From JBPYCR01 sp051846915 (GTDB lineage: Bacteria > Bacillota > Bacilli > Bacillales > Amphibacillaceae), in the NCBI RefSeq assembly GCF_051846915.1, contig NZ_JBPYCR010000009.1, forward strand, positions 1-64,000: a DNA stretch of 64,000 nucleotides. The letters run 5' to 3'. Within the stretch, counting starts at the first letter, position 1; each line of letters opens with the position of its first letter. The notes under the pieces were generated by a model. The model searched no databases, had not been told where the DNA came from, and saw only the letters and a program-made list of their open reading frames with translations. This document shows positions 27,333 to 35,783 of this stretch, one piece after another. A program made the translations under genes and the position numbers.

Positions 27333-27687
27333 AAAGGTCAGAAAGTATGAAACTTTGGGTATAACTGCCTAGCTTAATCGCCCAGAAACTAGGCGACTTC
27401 CCGCAGCGCCTTACGATAAAGAAGACTTGCCTAAAGGCTTTAGACAGAGGCTTAGTCGCCCTTATGCCCTTGGGTGAAAGTTATCATCGATTCGCAAGGC
27501 AGAGGAAGACCAACTAAAAACGGGCTTTGCGCCCAACTCACGTATCCCCTTTTGCAGGGGCTGATTCCTTTATCTCGGGATGATTTGGAATGTTCGATTA
27601 AAACCGCCACTTTGCGTGGCAACATCGAACCACCAGCTTTGAGCTGGCGCAGTCGCTACGTTTCTAAGCGGGGGCGTTTGCGCTTTT
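27333..27687 (+). repeat. Mosaic intergenic repeat, copy D (long form)
   Basis: The longest copy, about 355 bp. Head AAGGTCAGAAAGTATGAA; the inner module from about 27382 (CCCAGAAACTAGGCGACTTC) through GCCCTTGGGTGAAAGT to ATCATCGATTCGCA is shared with copy E; the CGAACCACCAGCTTTGAGCT module is shared with copy F; tail GGGGGCGTTTGCGCTTTT. No convincing gene; one plus-strand frame of 85 codons crosses it but has no ribosome site and follows the repeat. Confidence 0.85.
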
Positions 27688-27691
27688 ATTA

Positions 27692-28108
27692 TCAATGGTG
27701 TGGCAGGATACGTTCTTCTTCCCGGTTGTGAATAATGTCGACCAGAACCAATGACTGGAACCGTTGTAAAACAGCATCACTGAAACCGCCTTCATCAAGC
27801 ATGTCCTTAATTTCATCGATAAGGATACGCAAAATATCATGATCCCGTGTGAGAGCAGTTATTTTATCCTTAAGCTCCGGTGATTCTTCAACTAAATCTT
27901 TATATAAACCGTTTTCTTCAGCAGTTGCATGTTGCAAGGTACGCGACTCCCAATGTTCGACAACGACATAGGCAGTCTCCAGTGCTTTTTCAAGTTCATT
28001 GTTCTTCAGAAGTGCCTCCAGAATGTCGTTTAGTTCAATTGCTTCATTGAGAGCAGCTTCATGGATGGCTGAATGACTGTCGATATGTTTCAATCCTGGA
28101 CCTGACAT
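27692..28108 (-). CDS. Hemerythrin-like protein at the head of the nar cluster
   Basis: A 138-residue protein with hemerythrin HHE motifs: HIDSHSAIHEAALNEAIEL, HWESRTLQHATAEENGLYKDL, LTRDHDILRILIDEIKDML and a C-terminal HNREEERILPHH. Such proteins bind a di-iron centre; roles include oxygen or nitric oxide binding and repair of NO-damaged iron-sulfur sites, which would fit next to nitrate reductase. I chose the ATG at 28108, seven bases after AAAGGGG; the frame is open further but without support. A candidate Fnr-dependent promoter lies just upstream. Confidence 0.85.
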   Translation of the reverse strand: MSGPGLKHIDSHSAIHEAALNEAIELNDILEALLKNNELEKALETAYVVVEHWESRTLQHATAEENGLYKDLVEESPELKDKITALTRDHDILRILIDEIKDMLDEGGFSDAVLQRFQSLVLVDIIHNREEERILPHH

Positions 28109-28140
28109 GTGAAAGCCCCTTTCTATGCCATGTTTTATAC

Positions 28141-28183
28141 TATTGTAAAAATTAATCATTTAAATAGCTATGACAAACATCAC
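28141..28183 (-). promoter_or_regulatory. Candidate Fnr-activated promoter of the hemerythrin-nar transcript
   Basis: TATGA-N6-TCACA at 28168-28183 differs by one base from the Fnr box TGTGA-N6-TCACA; read on either strand it is nearly palindromic. On the minus strand a TACAAT -10 box lies at 28146-28141. A start about seven bases below it (near 28134) puts the box centre at -41.5, the class II position used by Fnr. It is 60 bp from the hemerythrin ATG. Confidence 0.6.
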
Positions 28184-28505
28184 AATAATGGTGATTTATT
28201 ATTCTCATTTGCGACAAAATATGCTTTTGTTCCTTTTTAAATTCAGTAATTTATTTCCACATACAGTACATCCTTCCAATAATTAAAGTTGTTTATTCTA
28301 TGAATATAGTATTTGTTTTATTGAGAAATAAAAAACAATTTAGAAATTAGTAAAAGTAGGACGCTTCTGTGAGAACTTAATAAATGAAAAAACTAATTTT
28401 GTCCCCAGATAATAAGTTTTAAATCGCTACTGAAGCGTTCATTTAAGAAAAATATTTGTTTCTCTGATATACTGAAAGTAACCATAATGCAGGAGGAATC
28501 GTCAG
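28184..28505. other. Divergent intergenic region
   Basis: AT-rich sequence between the hemerythrin gene (minus) and the squalene/phytoene synthase gene (plus). Apart from the Fnr promoter listed separately and the AGGAGG site at the right end, I see no gene, hairpin or repeat. Confidence 0.4.
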
Positions 28506-29330
28506 TTGAGTAACGAAGCCAAGCTTGAAAAAGAAGCAATGCATATGTTGAAGTTAACAAGCCGGACTTTTTATATTCCAATTAGTTTATTAAAACCTTC
28601 ATTAAGAAAAACAGTAGGCTCTGCTTATCTATGCATGCGAGCGGTTGATGAAATAGAAGATCATGAAACAATTGATCGGAGTGTAAAGGAAGCTCTGTTG
28701 CACTCAACAAGTGAATTGTTGCAAAAAGATACGTTCGATCATGCTGCATATGCAAAGTTGCTGTTGCCATATGAATCGTTATTGCCGGAAGTAACGCTGA
28801 GATTAGGGGATTGGCTTGAATTTTGTCCCTCCAGTATTGTTGGGAAAATAAAAGAATCAACGGCAGAGATGGCTTCAGGTATGGCGGATTGGGCTGCGAA
28901 AGGGTGGCAAATACAAACAAAGGAAGACTTGAACAATTATACGTATTATGTTGCAGGTTTAGTTGGAGTTATGCTGTCTGATATATGGCAATGGTACGAT
29001 GGGACGCAAACAGATCGTGACTTAGCTATTGGGTACGGACGGGGGCTTCAGGCGGTCAATATTTTACGAAATCAATATGAAGATATGGAAGAGCGTGGTG
29101 TAAATTTTGTTCCGGAAGGTTGGACCCGGGACGATATGTTTCAGTTTGCCCAGGAAAATCTTGATCTAGCGGATGAATACATGAAAGACATTAAAACGAA
29201 AAACATTTTGCTGTTTTGCAGGATCCCACTAGCTTTAGCAAAACGAACATTAAAAGCAATGAAAAGTGGCAAAAAGAAAATGTCGCGGACGGAAGTTGAA
29301 CAAGTAGTGGCTGATATTAAAGAGGAATAA
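28506..29330 (+). CDS. Squalene/phytoene synthase family protein
   Basis: A trans-isoprenyl diphosphate head-to-head synthase family protein of 274 residues. The first aspartate-rich motif is AVDEIEDHE (near residues 46-54), and the second is NILRNQYEDMEERG (near 185-198); both acidic clusters needed to bind Mg2+ and diphosphate are present. It begins SRTFYIPISLLKP, the usual start of the fold. It starts at TTG 28506 with AGGAGG nine bases before. It could act on farnesyl diphosphate to make a C30 carotenoid or squalene precursor, but no desaturase or cyclase gene lies nearby, so the product is unknown. Some Bacillus relatives are phosphatases, which I cannot exclude. Confidence 0.85.
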   Translation: MSNEAKLEKEAMHMLKLTSRTFYIPISLLKPSLRKTVGSAYLCMRAVDEIEDHETIDRSVKEALLHSTSELLQKDTFDHAAYAKLLLPYESLLPEVTLRLGDWLEFCPSSIVGKIKESTAEMASGMADWAAKGWQIQTKEDLNNYTYYVAGLVGVMLSDIWQWYDGTQTDRDLAIGYGRGLQAVNILRNQYEDMEERGVNFVPEGWTRDDMFQFAQENLDLADEYMKDIKTKNILLFCRIPLALAKRTLKAMKSGKKKMSRTEVEQVVADIKEE

Positions 29331-29397
29331 AGCTGTAAATATTTCGAGAAAGCTTGTAATCGATACATTCACGTAAAGTAAATACAGTTAAAAAAAG

Positions 29398-29429
29398 AGT
29401 ACTTTCCTTGTGGTAGGAAAGTACTTTTT
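29398..29429. terminator. Terminator between squalene synthase and yeiH genes
   Basis: Perfect 10-bp arms AGTACTTTCC and GGAAAGTACT with an eight-base loop. The plus side has TTTTT; the minus side has CTTTTTTT (rising from the run of A before the stem). It can stop both converging transcripts. Confidence 0.85.
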
Positions 29430-29436
29430 GTTACTC

Positions 29437-30465
29437 CTAAACAATAAAGTACGCCAATATAGACAAACAGACAGATGTTATCGTCATGGCCAATAATGGC
29501 TTTAACGCTCGTGTACGTAGGGCGTGCAAACTAACATTTAATCCTAGCCCAACCATGGCGGCCGTTAATAACCATGCAGTAGCGGTCGACACACCATTCA
29601 TTACACTGTCGGAAACTGGAATGGAATGGCCGAACACGTAACTGCCGAGCACACTTAATAAAATAAATCCGAGCAAAAACCAAGGGAAATCGATTTTTGC
29701 TTCTCCTTCATTAGATACTGATGCTTTTCTTTTCATCAAATAAATAAAAATAAAACATAGTGGTACGAGTAAAAAGACCCGCCCCAATTTTGCCAACAAT
29801 GCAATGGCTAATGCTTCCTGTCCCGCAGGTTCAGCGGCAATGGCTACGTGGGCCAATTCATGCAGGCTAATTCCGGACCAGATCCCGTAATCGACCGGTA
29901 TCATTGGTAAGATAGGCCGAAGAACAGTGTATATAATTGCGAAAACCGTACCCATAAGGGCAATAATCCCCACCCCAATCGCTGTATCCTCTTCTTTCGC
30001 CTTTACAATCGGTGCTACGGCAGCAATCGCTGCAGCTCCACAAACCCCTGTTCCAACTCCGAGCAAAAGAGAGATCATTGAATCGGCCTTTAGTACTTTT
30101 GCAATCCAGATAGTTGCTAAAATAGCAAAAATAATAACAACTGCATCTCGCAAAAGCAGGCTTAATCCATCATTTAACACAACATCAATATTCAATTTCA
30201 ATCCATATAAAATAATGGCTAGTCGAAGCAGTTTTTTCGAGGAAAATGTAATTCCCGATTTGATTGCATCCGGATATCCGAACAATTGACGGTATACGAT
30301 GGCAATAATGATCGCACTTGCTAATTGACCGATATGATTAAACCCAGGTACTTTTGCTAATAAAAAACCCAAAAATGCAATAAAAAATGTGAACAGTACG
30401 CCTGCCATCCATTTCAAAATAATTTGATCGTTGTGGTTATTTTGTACGTTACCTTGGGAAGCCAC
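29437..30465 (-). CDS. YeiH/UPF0324 family membrane protein
   Basis: A membrane protein of 342 residues with about ten helices, in the PSE (putative sulfate exporter, Cons_hypoth698) family. Conserved segments are YGLKLNIDVVL, GVGTGVCGAAAIAAVAPI and GIWSGISLHELAHVAIAAEP, followed by LPWFLLGFILLSV-like and GLGLNVSLHALR. The family is often paired with a LysR regulator (YeiE/CysL type), as here on the opposite strand. Export of sulfate, sulfite or taurine breakdown products has been proposed, but the substrate is not established. It starts with GTG behind AGGAGGTGGAGCAGA. Confidence 0.88.
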   Translation of the reverse strand: MASQGNVQNNHNDQIILKWMAGVLFTFFIAFLGFLLAKVPGFNHIGQLASAIIIAIVYRQLFGYPDAIKSGITFSSKKLLRLAIILYGLKLNIDVVLNDGLSLLLRDAVVIIFAILATIWIAKVLKADSMISLLLGVGTGVCGAAAIAAVAPIVKAKEEDTAIGVGIIALMGTVFAIIYTVLRPILPMIPVDYGIWSGISLHELAHVAIAAEPAGQEALAIALLAKLGRVFLLVPLCFIFIYLMKRKASVSNEGEAKIDFPWFLLGFILLSVLGSYVFGHSIPVSDSVMNGVSTATAWLLTAAMVGLGLNVSLHALRTRALKPLLAMTITSVCLSILAYFIV

Positions 30466-30500
30466 TCTGCTCCACCTCCTAAATAAATCATAGAACGAAT

Positions 30501-30542
30501 ATATCTATAAGAAAAATAATTTATTGTTATTATATCTATAAG
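30501..30542. promoter_or_regulatory. Candidate LysR operator between yeiH-like and lysR-like genes
   Basis: The 11-mer ATATCTATAAG occurs at 30501-30511 and again at 30532-30542, 31 bp apart, about three helical turns, with TTATTGTTATTAT in between. A TATAAT -10 for the plus-strand regulator lies at 30551-30556. Paired repeats of this sort in a divergent LysR spacer usually bind the regulator. Confidence 0.5.
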
Positions 30543-30579
30543 CAAATTGATATAATGGAAAGGAAAGAAGGGATCAGCT

Positions 30580-31467
30580 ATGATGGATAATCATTTACAC
30601 GTATTTATAACGGTAGCCGAGAAGCAGAATTTTTCCCGTGCAGCAGAGTCACTTCATATGACACAACCGGCGGTGAGCCAATATATTCGAGCGTTTGAAA
30701 ATCATATCGGTACACGCTTGCTGGAACGGACGAATAAATTTGTCCGCCTAAATAAAGCAGGTGAGATCGTCTATCATCACGGGAAAGAAATTGTAGGACT
30801 TTATACAAAAATGCAAACTCTAGTAGATGATTTAACAAACCATGCGCATGGAGCATTGTCGATTGGTGCGAGCTATACGTTCGGTGAATATGTCCTTCCC
30901 AAATTGCTTGCTCATATGCAAATGCAATATGCGGATATTATCCCTGAGGTTACGATCGGTAATACGACAACGATTGCCCATTTAGTATCTAACCATCAGC
31001 TTGATATTGGTATTGTAGAAGGGAAAGTCACTGAGAGCGGATTTATTGAGGAACCTTTTGCAGAGGATGAAATGGTTGTTGTTGCTCCAGCAAATCATTC
31101 ATTGGCAAGGAAAGTACGAGTGGAAGGAAAAGAATTGGAAACTGAGCCGTGGATTGTTAGGGAAGCCGGATCCGGGACGCGGGAAGTGACAGATAAGATA
31201 TTTCGAGTATTGAACATATCCCCAGGAAGAGTCTTGCATTTCAGCAGCACACAGCTGATCAAGGAAGCGGTTGAAGCAGGAATGGGACTAAGTGTCATGT
31301 CCAAATGGGCAATTCAAAGAGAACTAAAAACAGAAGCACTGAGAATAGTTCCTATAGAAAAGCTTCCGCTTAAAAGGCAGTTTTCCTTTATAAGAAAGTC
31401 GCCTTTTCAAACGAAAGCTCTAAAAGTATTTATGGATTTGTTGAGGGATAATCGTTTTAAACATTAA
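30580..31467 (+). CDS. LysR-family transcriptional regulator
   Basis: A 295-residue LysR regulator: N-terminal winged helix (VAEKQNFSRAAESLHMTQPAVSQYIRAFENHIGTRL within residues 10-46), a linker helix and a C-terminal periplasmic-binding-like effector domain. Segments LSIGASYTFGEYVLPKLL and WIVREAGSGTREVTDKIF match the group that includes CysL, YeiE and CbbR-like proteins. Its divergent position to the YeiH-like exporter suggests it controls that gene, perhaps in response to sulfur or anion status. The effector is not known. Two ATGs stand in a row; either could be the start. Confidence 0.92.
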   Translation: MMDNHLHVFITVAEKQNFSRAAESLHMTQPAVSQYIRAFENHIGTRLLERTNKFVRLNKAGEIVYHHGKEIVGLYTKMQTLVDDLTNHAHGALSIGASYTFGEYVLPKLLAHMQMQYADIIPEVTIGNTTTIAHLVSNHQLDIGIVEGKVTESGFIEEPFAEDEMVVVAPANHSLARKVRVEGKELETEPWIVREAGSGTREVTDKIFRVLNISPGRVLHFSSTQLIKEAVEAGMGLSVMSKWAIQRELKTEALRIVPIEKLPLKRQFSFIRKSPFQTKALKVFMDLLRDNRFKH

Positions 31468-31636
31468 CGGAATACCGTGGGTTACAATACATAATGCACA
31501 GTTGATTATAAACTGTGACGTAACTGCAAATAGTGACGGTCATTTATACTACATACCAAATTACAACAACTGCAATATTAATCACTATCTGAGGCAGTGA
31601 TTTGAGAAATGTTAATCAGTTAGGATATTCATTCTG

Positions 31637-31828
31637 TTAACGGCACAAGCGCAAAATTTCTTTAATACCGATGACAATTAAAGCTAAGGAAAATAGAATA
31701 ATCACAAGCCCGCCAATACTTGTAAATAGAGCTGCCATACCCGAACTTATTACTGATGAAGTTGGTAGGTTGGCTAAAGCGAAACCTGCGAGAATTGCAG
31801 CTAGAAAAATTATTGCCGTCTGGAACAT
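31637..31828 (-). CDS. Small membrane protein, 63 residues
   Basis: Two predicted transmembrane helices (residues about 3-20 and 36-56) joined by a short serine-rich turn, and a basic C-terminus EILRLCR. I chose the ATG at 31828, eight bases after AGGAGG; the open frame extends six codons upstream into that site. I do not recognise a family. It sits alone between the LysR gene and the proline-rich protein gene, both facing other ways or far off. Confidence 0.6.
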   Translation of the reverse strand: MFQTAIIFLAAILAGFALANLPTSSVISSGMAALFTSIGGLVIILFSLALIVIGIKEILRLCR

Positions 31829-31933
31829 AATCTTCCCCTCCTTCACTACATTATATGAAGTGAGGGGAAGAGTGATTGGATACGAGCATAAGCAGTTGAA
31901 AAAATAGGGAAATACCTTTTAATTAGGAACTAA

Positions 31934-32434
31934 CTAAAAACATTGAAACGATTCGATTTTATCTAGATCAATTCCAAAGTATACCCACCGGTTGCCGGTC
32001 CAGCGATAACCGGAAATGGAATTTCTACCTACATAAACCGGATAAAACCAAAAAGCATCTCTTCGTAACCAGACATACGTATAACGATATAAACATCCGC
32101 GAATGGCACCAGGGTCAATAGCGAACGTTTGAAAGTCTTGTTGCTGCTGTACAGGTGTGAATCCGGGTGGCGGACCAGCTGGCGGTCCACTCATTTGACC
32201 AGTATTGGGATAGTTTGGTCCTTGATTCGGAAACGGATTGTCCTGAAAAGGCGGTGCTCCTGGAAAAGGCGCTCCCGGGCCGTCCGGGGGTTGATTATAC
32301 GGCGGACGTGGGCCGAATAGTTGGTTCCCCATGTAATCCCACATTTGTCCCCCCAAATATCCAGGTAAATTGAACTGGCGAACTTCATTATCATTAGAAC
32401 TGTCATAAGAGTAAGGGTACTCGTTATAATGCAA
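31934..32434 (-). CDS. Proline-rich protein with a conserved C-terminal domain
   Basis: A 166-residue protein with three parts: an N-terminal tyrosine/asparagine-rich leader with LPGYLGGQMWDYMG, a middle of about 60 residues rich in proline, glycine and asparagine, and a C-terminal domain of about 60 residues (GAIRGCLYRYTYVWLRRD, FWFYPVYVGRNSISGYRW, WVYFGIDLDKIESFQCF). The last part looks like a conserved domain found in proteins of spore-forming bacteria, often hypothetical. A role in the spore surface is possible but not shown. Two cysteines (CLY, QCF) could be cross-linked. Starts with ATG after AGGAGGTGAAAAC. Confidence 0.7.
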   Translation of the reverse strand: MHYNEYPYSYDSSNDNEVRQFNLPGYLGGQMWDYMGNQLFGPRPPYNQPPDGPGAPFPGAPPFQDNPFPNQGPNYPNTGQMSGPPAGPPPGFTPVQQQQDFQTFAIDPGAIRGCLYRYTYVWLRRDAFWFYPVYVGRNSISGYRWTGNRWVYFGIDLDKIESFQCF

Positions 32435-32569
32435 GTTTTCACCTCCTAAATAGCTTCTATATACTATATGGGTTTATGTATCATTTCGTACATAGGAAAT
32501 AGCGATAGCGCAGTTTGGATTTGAAGATATGAACAAGCGGATATATGAAATACTAAATGTAAATGCATG

Positions 32570-32700
32570 TTGACTCTAACGTTACGTTAGCATTTTTGCG
32601 ACTGAGGAAATTGAAGGTAAAAAAGTAGCTGATCTAGCTGGAATTAGCGTGCGAACTTGAACTATATGTTGGGATAGGTATTGGAAGCCAAAAAAGGATT
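32570..32700 (+). pseudogene. Decayed MerR-family regulator
   Basis: At 32570-32575 TTGACT is followed at once by the palindrome CTAACGTTACGTTAG (32576-32590), the layout of MerR-type promoters in which the operator sits in a long spacer, but the -10 has decayed. At 32611 a TTG behind GAGGAAA opens KVKKVADLAGISVRT, a typical MerR winged-helix start. It then meets TGA at 32659. A one-base deletion explains this: the following bases resemble the codons for LHYYDEIGLLKP. Nothing convincing continues after about 32700. Confidence 0.6.
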
Positions 32701-32776
32701 GACTCGTGAATAAGCAAAAAAGTTTTTCGTTATCGTTTGGTCTGAAACCTGGCTATTGTAGAGTGTGAAAAAACTA

Positions 32777-32820
32777 AAACCGCAAACAATCCCTTTCTAC
32801 ACAGGGACTGTTTGCGGTTT
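32777..32820 (-). terminator. Terminator of the tenA-thiDME operon
   Basis: 18-bp arms with one mismatch, AAACCGCAAACAATCCCT and AGGGACTGTTTGCGGTTT, around an eight-base loop. On the minus strand the tail is TAGTTTTTTC. It lies three bases after the thiE stop. Confidence 0.85.
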
Positions 32821-32822
32821 AC

Positions 32823-33443
32823 TTATAATTCATCTACAACTGCCTGTATATCTTGTGCCTTTGTAATTGCAGATATGGTACAGACACCATCTGCACCAGC
32901 AGTTATAACGGACGCTGCATTTTCCGCAGTAATGCCTCCAATCCCAACTATTGGCAGAAGCGGGAACATGGTTCGCAAAGTTTGAATCCACTTTGTACCA
33001 ACGGCATCTTTGGCATCTGTCTTTGTTTTCGTTGCGAAGACCGGTCCTGCCCCAATATAATCAACCAGATGAATAGGGCTTTTGTGTACTTCACTCACAT
33101 TCGCAACGGAAAGACCAATGATTTTATCGGGAAATCGCTTCCTGATCTTTGCGACATGACTATCGTCTTGCCCAACATGGATACCGTCAGCTTGAAGGAG
33201 GTTGGCCAGATCAGGGTCATCGTTAACAATAAATAAAACATCGTGATTGCGGCATTGATCGCGCAATTTTCTTCCAAGCTCAAGGCACTCGTTTCCATGC
33301 AACGCTTCAGCTCCTTTTTCTCGGAATTGAAATGCAGTTATTCCTCCTTGAATCGCTTCATTCAATACAGTCTCCGGATCAGTTATACAATTCTGACTCC
33401 CCATAATAAAATACTTTCGTAGTTGTCTTTTTAGCGTATTCAT
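32823..33443 (-). CDS. thiE: Thiamine-phosphate synthase
   Basis: TIM-barrel enzyme of 206 residues that joins HMP-diphosphate and thiazole phosphate to thiamine phosphate. Motifs: FQFREKGAE (diphosphate-binding), FIVNDDPDLANLLQADGIHVGQDD (Mg2+ aspartates), IGLSVANVSE, GAGPVFATKTKTDA and GIGGITAENA. Length is normal. Its ATG overlaps the thiM stop as ATGA, with no strong ribosome site of its own, so translation depends on thiM. It is last in tenA-thiD-thiM-thiE. Confidence 0.95.
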   Translation of the reverse strand: MNTLKRQLRKYFIMGSQNCITDPETVLNEAIQGGITAFQFREKGAEALHGNECLELGRKLRDQCRNHDVLFIVNDDPDLANLLQADGIHVGQDDSHVAKIRKRFPDKIIGLSVANVSEVHKSPIHLVDYIGAGPVFATKTKTDAKDAVGTKWIQTLRTMFPLLPIVGIGGITAENAASVITAGADGVCTISAITKAQDIQAVVDEL

Positions 33444-34213
33444 TGATTATCCAACAACGCTTTCACGTTCATTGATAAAGCATCAAGGAATACTGGTAAA
33501 AAAGTTCCCGCTCCATTAACTGCTTGCTGAGATGCAGCATATTCAGCAGCTAAACCATAAAAATGTAGGGCAGATACTACTTGGTCTTCCAGCTTGTCAT
33601 CAGTCGTTAAACAAGCGGATAGAATAGAGCCGAGCAAACAACCTGCTCCGGTTATTTTTGTCAGCATTGGATGACCGGATTGATTCGTCAGTAATTTTTT
33701 TCCGGTATGGATCAAGTCTGTCTCTCCAGTTACAACGGCAACTGTTTCATACGTTTTTGCGACTTGCTCCACAATTTGTTGTACATTCCCTGTTCCAACA
33801 GAGTCGACCCCTTTTGTTTCCCATGGGATGTTAACGAGGTGGGCCATTTCTCCAGCATTCCCTTTAATAACGGTAGGGCGTACATGAGACAATATTTCTT
33901 TCAACGCATCTGTACGAAATGGAGTGGCCGCTGCGCCAACAGGGTCAAGTACAATAGGAACACCCTTTTGATTAGCGGATTTTCCTGCCTTAATCATACT
34001 TTGCAGTTCATCCGCTGTTAATGTTCCGATATTAATTAACACCCCATCAGCGATGGCGGCCATTGAAGCTGCTTCTTCTTTCGCTTTTGCCATGACAGGT
34101 GAACCCCCAAAGGCAAGCAACCCATTTGCAGTAAAATTCATTACAACTTGATTTGTTAAATGGTGAATTAATGGGTTGTTTTTACGGACGTTTTTAATAA
34201 CGTGCTCTTTCAT
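33440..34213 (-). CDS. thiM: Hydroxyethylthiazole kinase
   Basis: Ribokinase-fold enzyme of 257 residues that phosphorylates the thiazole alcohol for salvage. Motifs: NPLIHHLTNQVVMNFTANGLLA (substrate site), ALGGSPVM-like (AFGGSPVMAKA), LDPVGAAATPFRT, VIKGNAGEM, VTGETDLIHTG and the catalytic ITGAGCLLGS. The ATG at 34213 overlaps the thiD stop as ATGA and has GGAGG seven bases ahead; the open frame goes ten codons further but inside thiD. Part of the thiazole-salvage branch together with thiE. Confidence 0.95.
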   Translation of the reverse strand: MKEHVIKNVRKNNPLIHHLTNQVVMNFTANGLLAFGGSPVMAKAKEEAASMAAIADGVLINIGTLTADELQSMIKAGKSANQKGVPIVLDPVGAAATPFRTDALKEILSHVRPTVIKGNAGEMAHLVNIPWETKGVDSVGTGNVQQIVEQVAKTYETVAVVTGETDLIHTGKKLLTNQSGHPMLTKITGAGCLLGSILSACLTTDDKLEDQVVSALHFYGLAAEYAASQQAVNGAGTFLPVFLDALSMNVKALLDNQ

Positions 34214-35016
34214 TGGTTTACCTCCATTCCTCGAGTGGCCCAATGGTTTGTCGGGCCGCTACCATGCCCAATGGCAAAAGATTGCTCGATAGCTGCAGTG
34301 ACATAGCGTTTCGCTTTCTGCACAGCTTCATGCAATGTGAATCCATGACTCAAATATGCTGTAATTGCAGCGGATAGGGTACAGCCAGTCCCATGGGTAT
34401 TGTTTGTATCAATTCGATTGGCAACATAACGTTTGATTTGTTTCCCATCAAATAAAATATCGACCGCATCTCCATCTAAATGACCGCCTTTTACGAGTGC
34501 GGCCCCGGCCCCGAAGTGTTTTACAATGGTAATCGCTGCTGCCTGCATTTCATCCTCTGTTTGAATCGAATGTTCTGTTATGGCTTCCGCTTCCGGAATG
34601 TTTGGTGTGACGATCGTTGTTAAAGGTAAAAGCTGATCTCGCAAATACAGACGGGCATCCATGGCAATTAACGGATCGCCGCTTGTTGTCACCATGACCG
34701 GATCCATAACATATGGTGCAGCTACTTGAGTTATTTTCCGTTTTACTATTTTCATCATATCAATATTTGCTATCATTCCGGTTTTAAAAGCATGAACCGG
34801 TATATCTTTCCAAACGGAGTTCAGCTGTTGTTCGATCATGGAAAGCGGGAGATGATGGACATCCTGAACACCAGTTGTATTTTGCGCTACGACAGAAGTG
34901 ATGACGGACATGCCATAGCTTTTTAATTCTTGAAAGGTTTTTAAATCAGCTTGAATTCCAGCACCTCCGGTTGGATCGGTGCCTGCAATGGTCAGTGCGC
35001 ATGGAACGTGCCCCAT
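34210..35016 (-). CDS. thiD: HMP / HMP-phosphate kinase
   Basis: Ribokinase-family enzyme of 268 residues that phosphorylates HMP to HMP-phosphate and HMP-diphosphate. It begins ALTIAGTDPTGGAGIQADLKTF, has VMVTTSGD, TPNIPEAEAIT, ALVKGGHLDGDAVDILFD and the catalytic THGTGCTLSAAI. The C-terminal GHGSGPTNHW is common in this group. Its start overlaps the tenA stop (TAATG). Together with TenA it is the pyrimidine salvage branch. Confidence 0.95.
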   Translation of the reverse strand: MGHVPCALTIAGTDPTGGAGIQADLKTFQELKSYGMSVITSVVAQNTTGVQDVHHLPLSMIEQQLNSVWKDIPVHAFKTGMIANIDMMKIVKRKITQVAAPYVMDPVMVTTSGDPLIAMDARLYLRDQLLPLTTIVTPNIPEAEAITEHSIQTEDEMQAAAITIVKHFGAGAALVKGGHLDGDAVDILFDGKQIKRYVANRIDTNNTHGTGCTLSAAITAYLSHGFTLHEAVQKAKRYVTAAIEQSFAIGHGSGPTNHWATRGMEVNQ

Positions 35017-35696
35017 TATACACCCACCTTATTTTCCAATGGCCATACTTCACACGTATAAGCCATTTCCCAGAAACTCAGCTCAAGAAGACAGCTTTTC
35101 CGAAATGCATCTTTAATTCTAGCGATTTCATCTGTGTTTGCTTTCTCAGCAATTCCATCTAGTTGTTTGCGCATTTCCAGTTCGACAATACCCGGATCTG
35201 CATAAAAAGAAATCCACTCGTAAAATGGGTGATCCTCTTGGGGGTTGTATGTCCTTATCAACTCTTTTCCAATGGCGAAATAGGTCCACGGACATGGAAG
35301 CAGAGCGGCAACTAATTCTCCGAGACTACCATTATAAGCGTGATACATCATATGTTTTACATAATGATCGGCGGTTGGTGGTAATGGGTACCTTTGCAAC
35401 TCATCATAGCCAATTCCAATTACATCACAAAAATTGTTATGGGGATGTGCTTCACTATTTAATACAAAATCTATTTGTTTATTAAAAAAAGCAATTTCCT
35501 CACGGGACGAGGCTTTCGAAATGGCCACCCCATACAAATGCATAAACGCAGTCAAATATTCGTAATCTGCTTTGACATAATGAATGAGAGCTTCCTTTGG
35601 AACATCTCCTTTCCCAATGCCCTGAACAAATGGGTGTTTAAAAATTGCCTCAAATACATCATTATTCTCTTCTCGTAATTGTTTGGTAAACGTCAT
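35016..35696 (-). CDS. tenA: Aminopyrimidine aminohydrolase / thiaminase II
   Basis: TenA of 226 residues, a helical enzyme that turns degraded thiamine pyrimidine (aminomethyl form) into HMP for salvage. Residues fitting the active site include KHPFVQGIGKGDVPKEALIHYVKADYEYL split over the first 50 residues, a cysteine in ALLPCPWTYFAIGKEL (nucleophile) and EWISFYADPG. A final AYTCEVWP motif closes the site. The ribosome site AAGGAGGCTATTTTT precedes the ATG and partly pairs with a C-run upstream (see riboswitch). First gene of the operon behind a TPP riboswitch. Confidence 0.95.
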   Translation of the reverse strand: MTFTKQLREENNDVFEAIFKHPFVQGIGKGDVPKEALIHYVKADYEYLTAFMHLYGVAISKASSREEIAFFNKQIDFVLNSEAHPHNNFCDVIGIGYDELQRYPLPPTADHYVKHMMYHAYNGSLGELVAALLPCPWTYFAIGKELIRTYNPQEDHPFYEWISFYADPGIVELEMRKQLDGIAEKANTDEIARIKDAFRKSCLLELSFWEMAYTCEVWPLENKVGV

Positions 35697-35783
35697 AAAA
35701 ATAGCCTCCTTGTAGTGTTTAATGGAAGCTGCAAGGGGGGGAGGAAAGTAGAATGAAAGAGGGAGTGTAAGTATTATTCCTTC

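Noticed and set aside
27474..27731. 85-codon frame within repeat copy D
   Set aside because: Lies in a repeat whose other copies do not keep the frame, and has no ribosome site.
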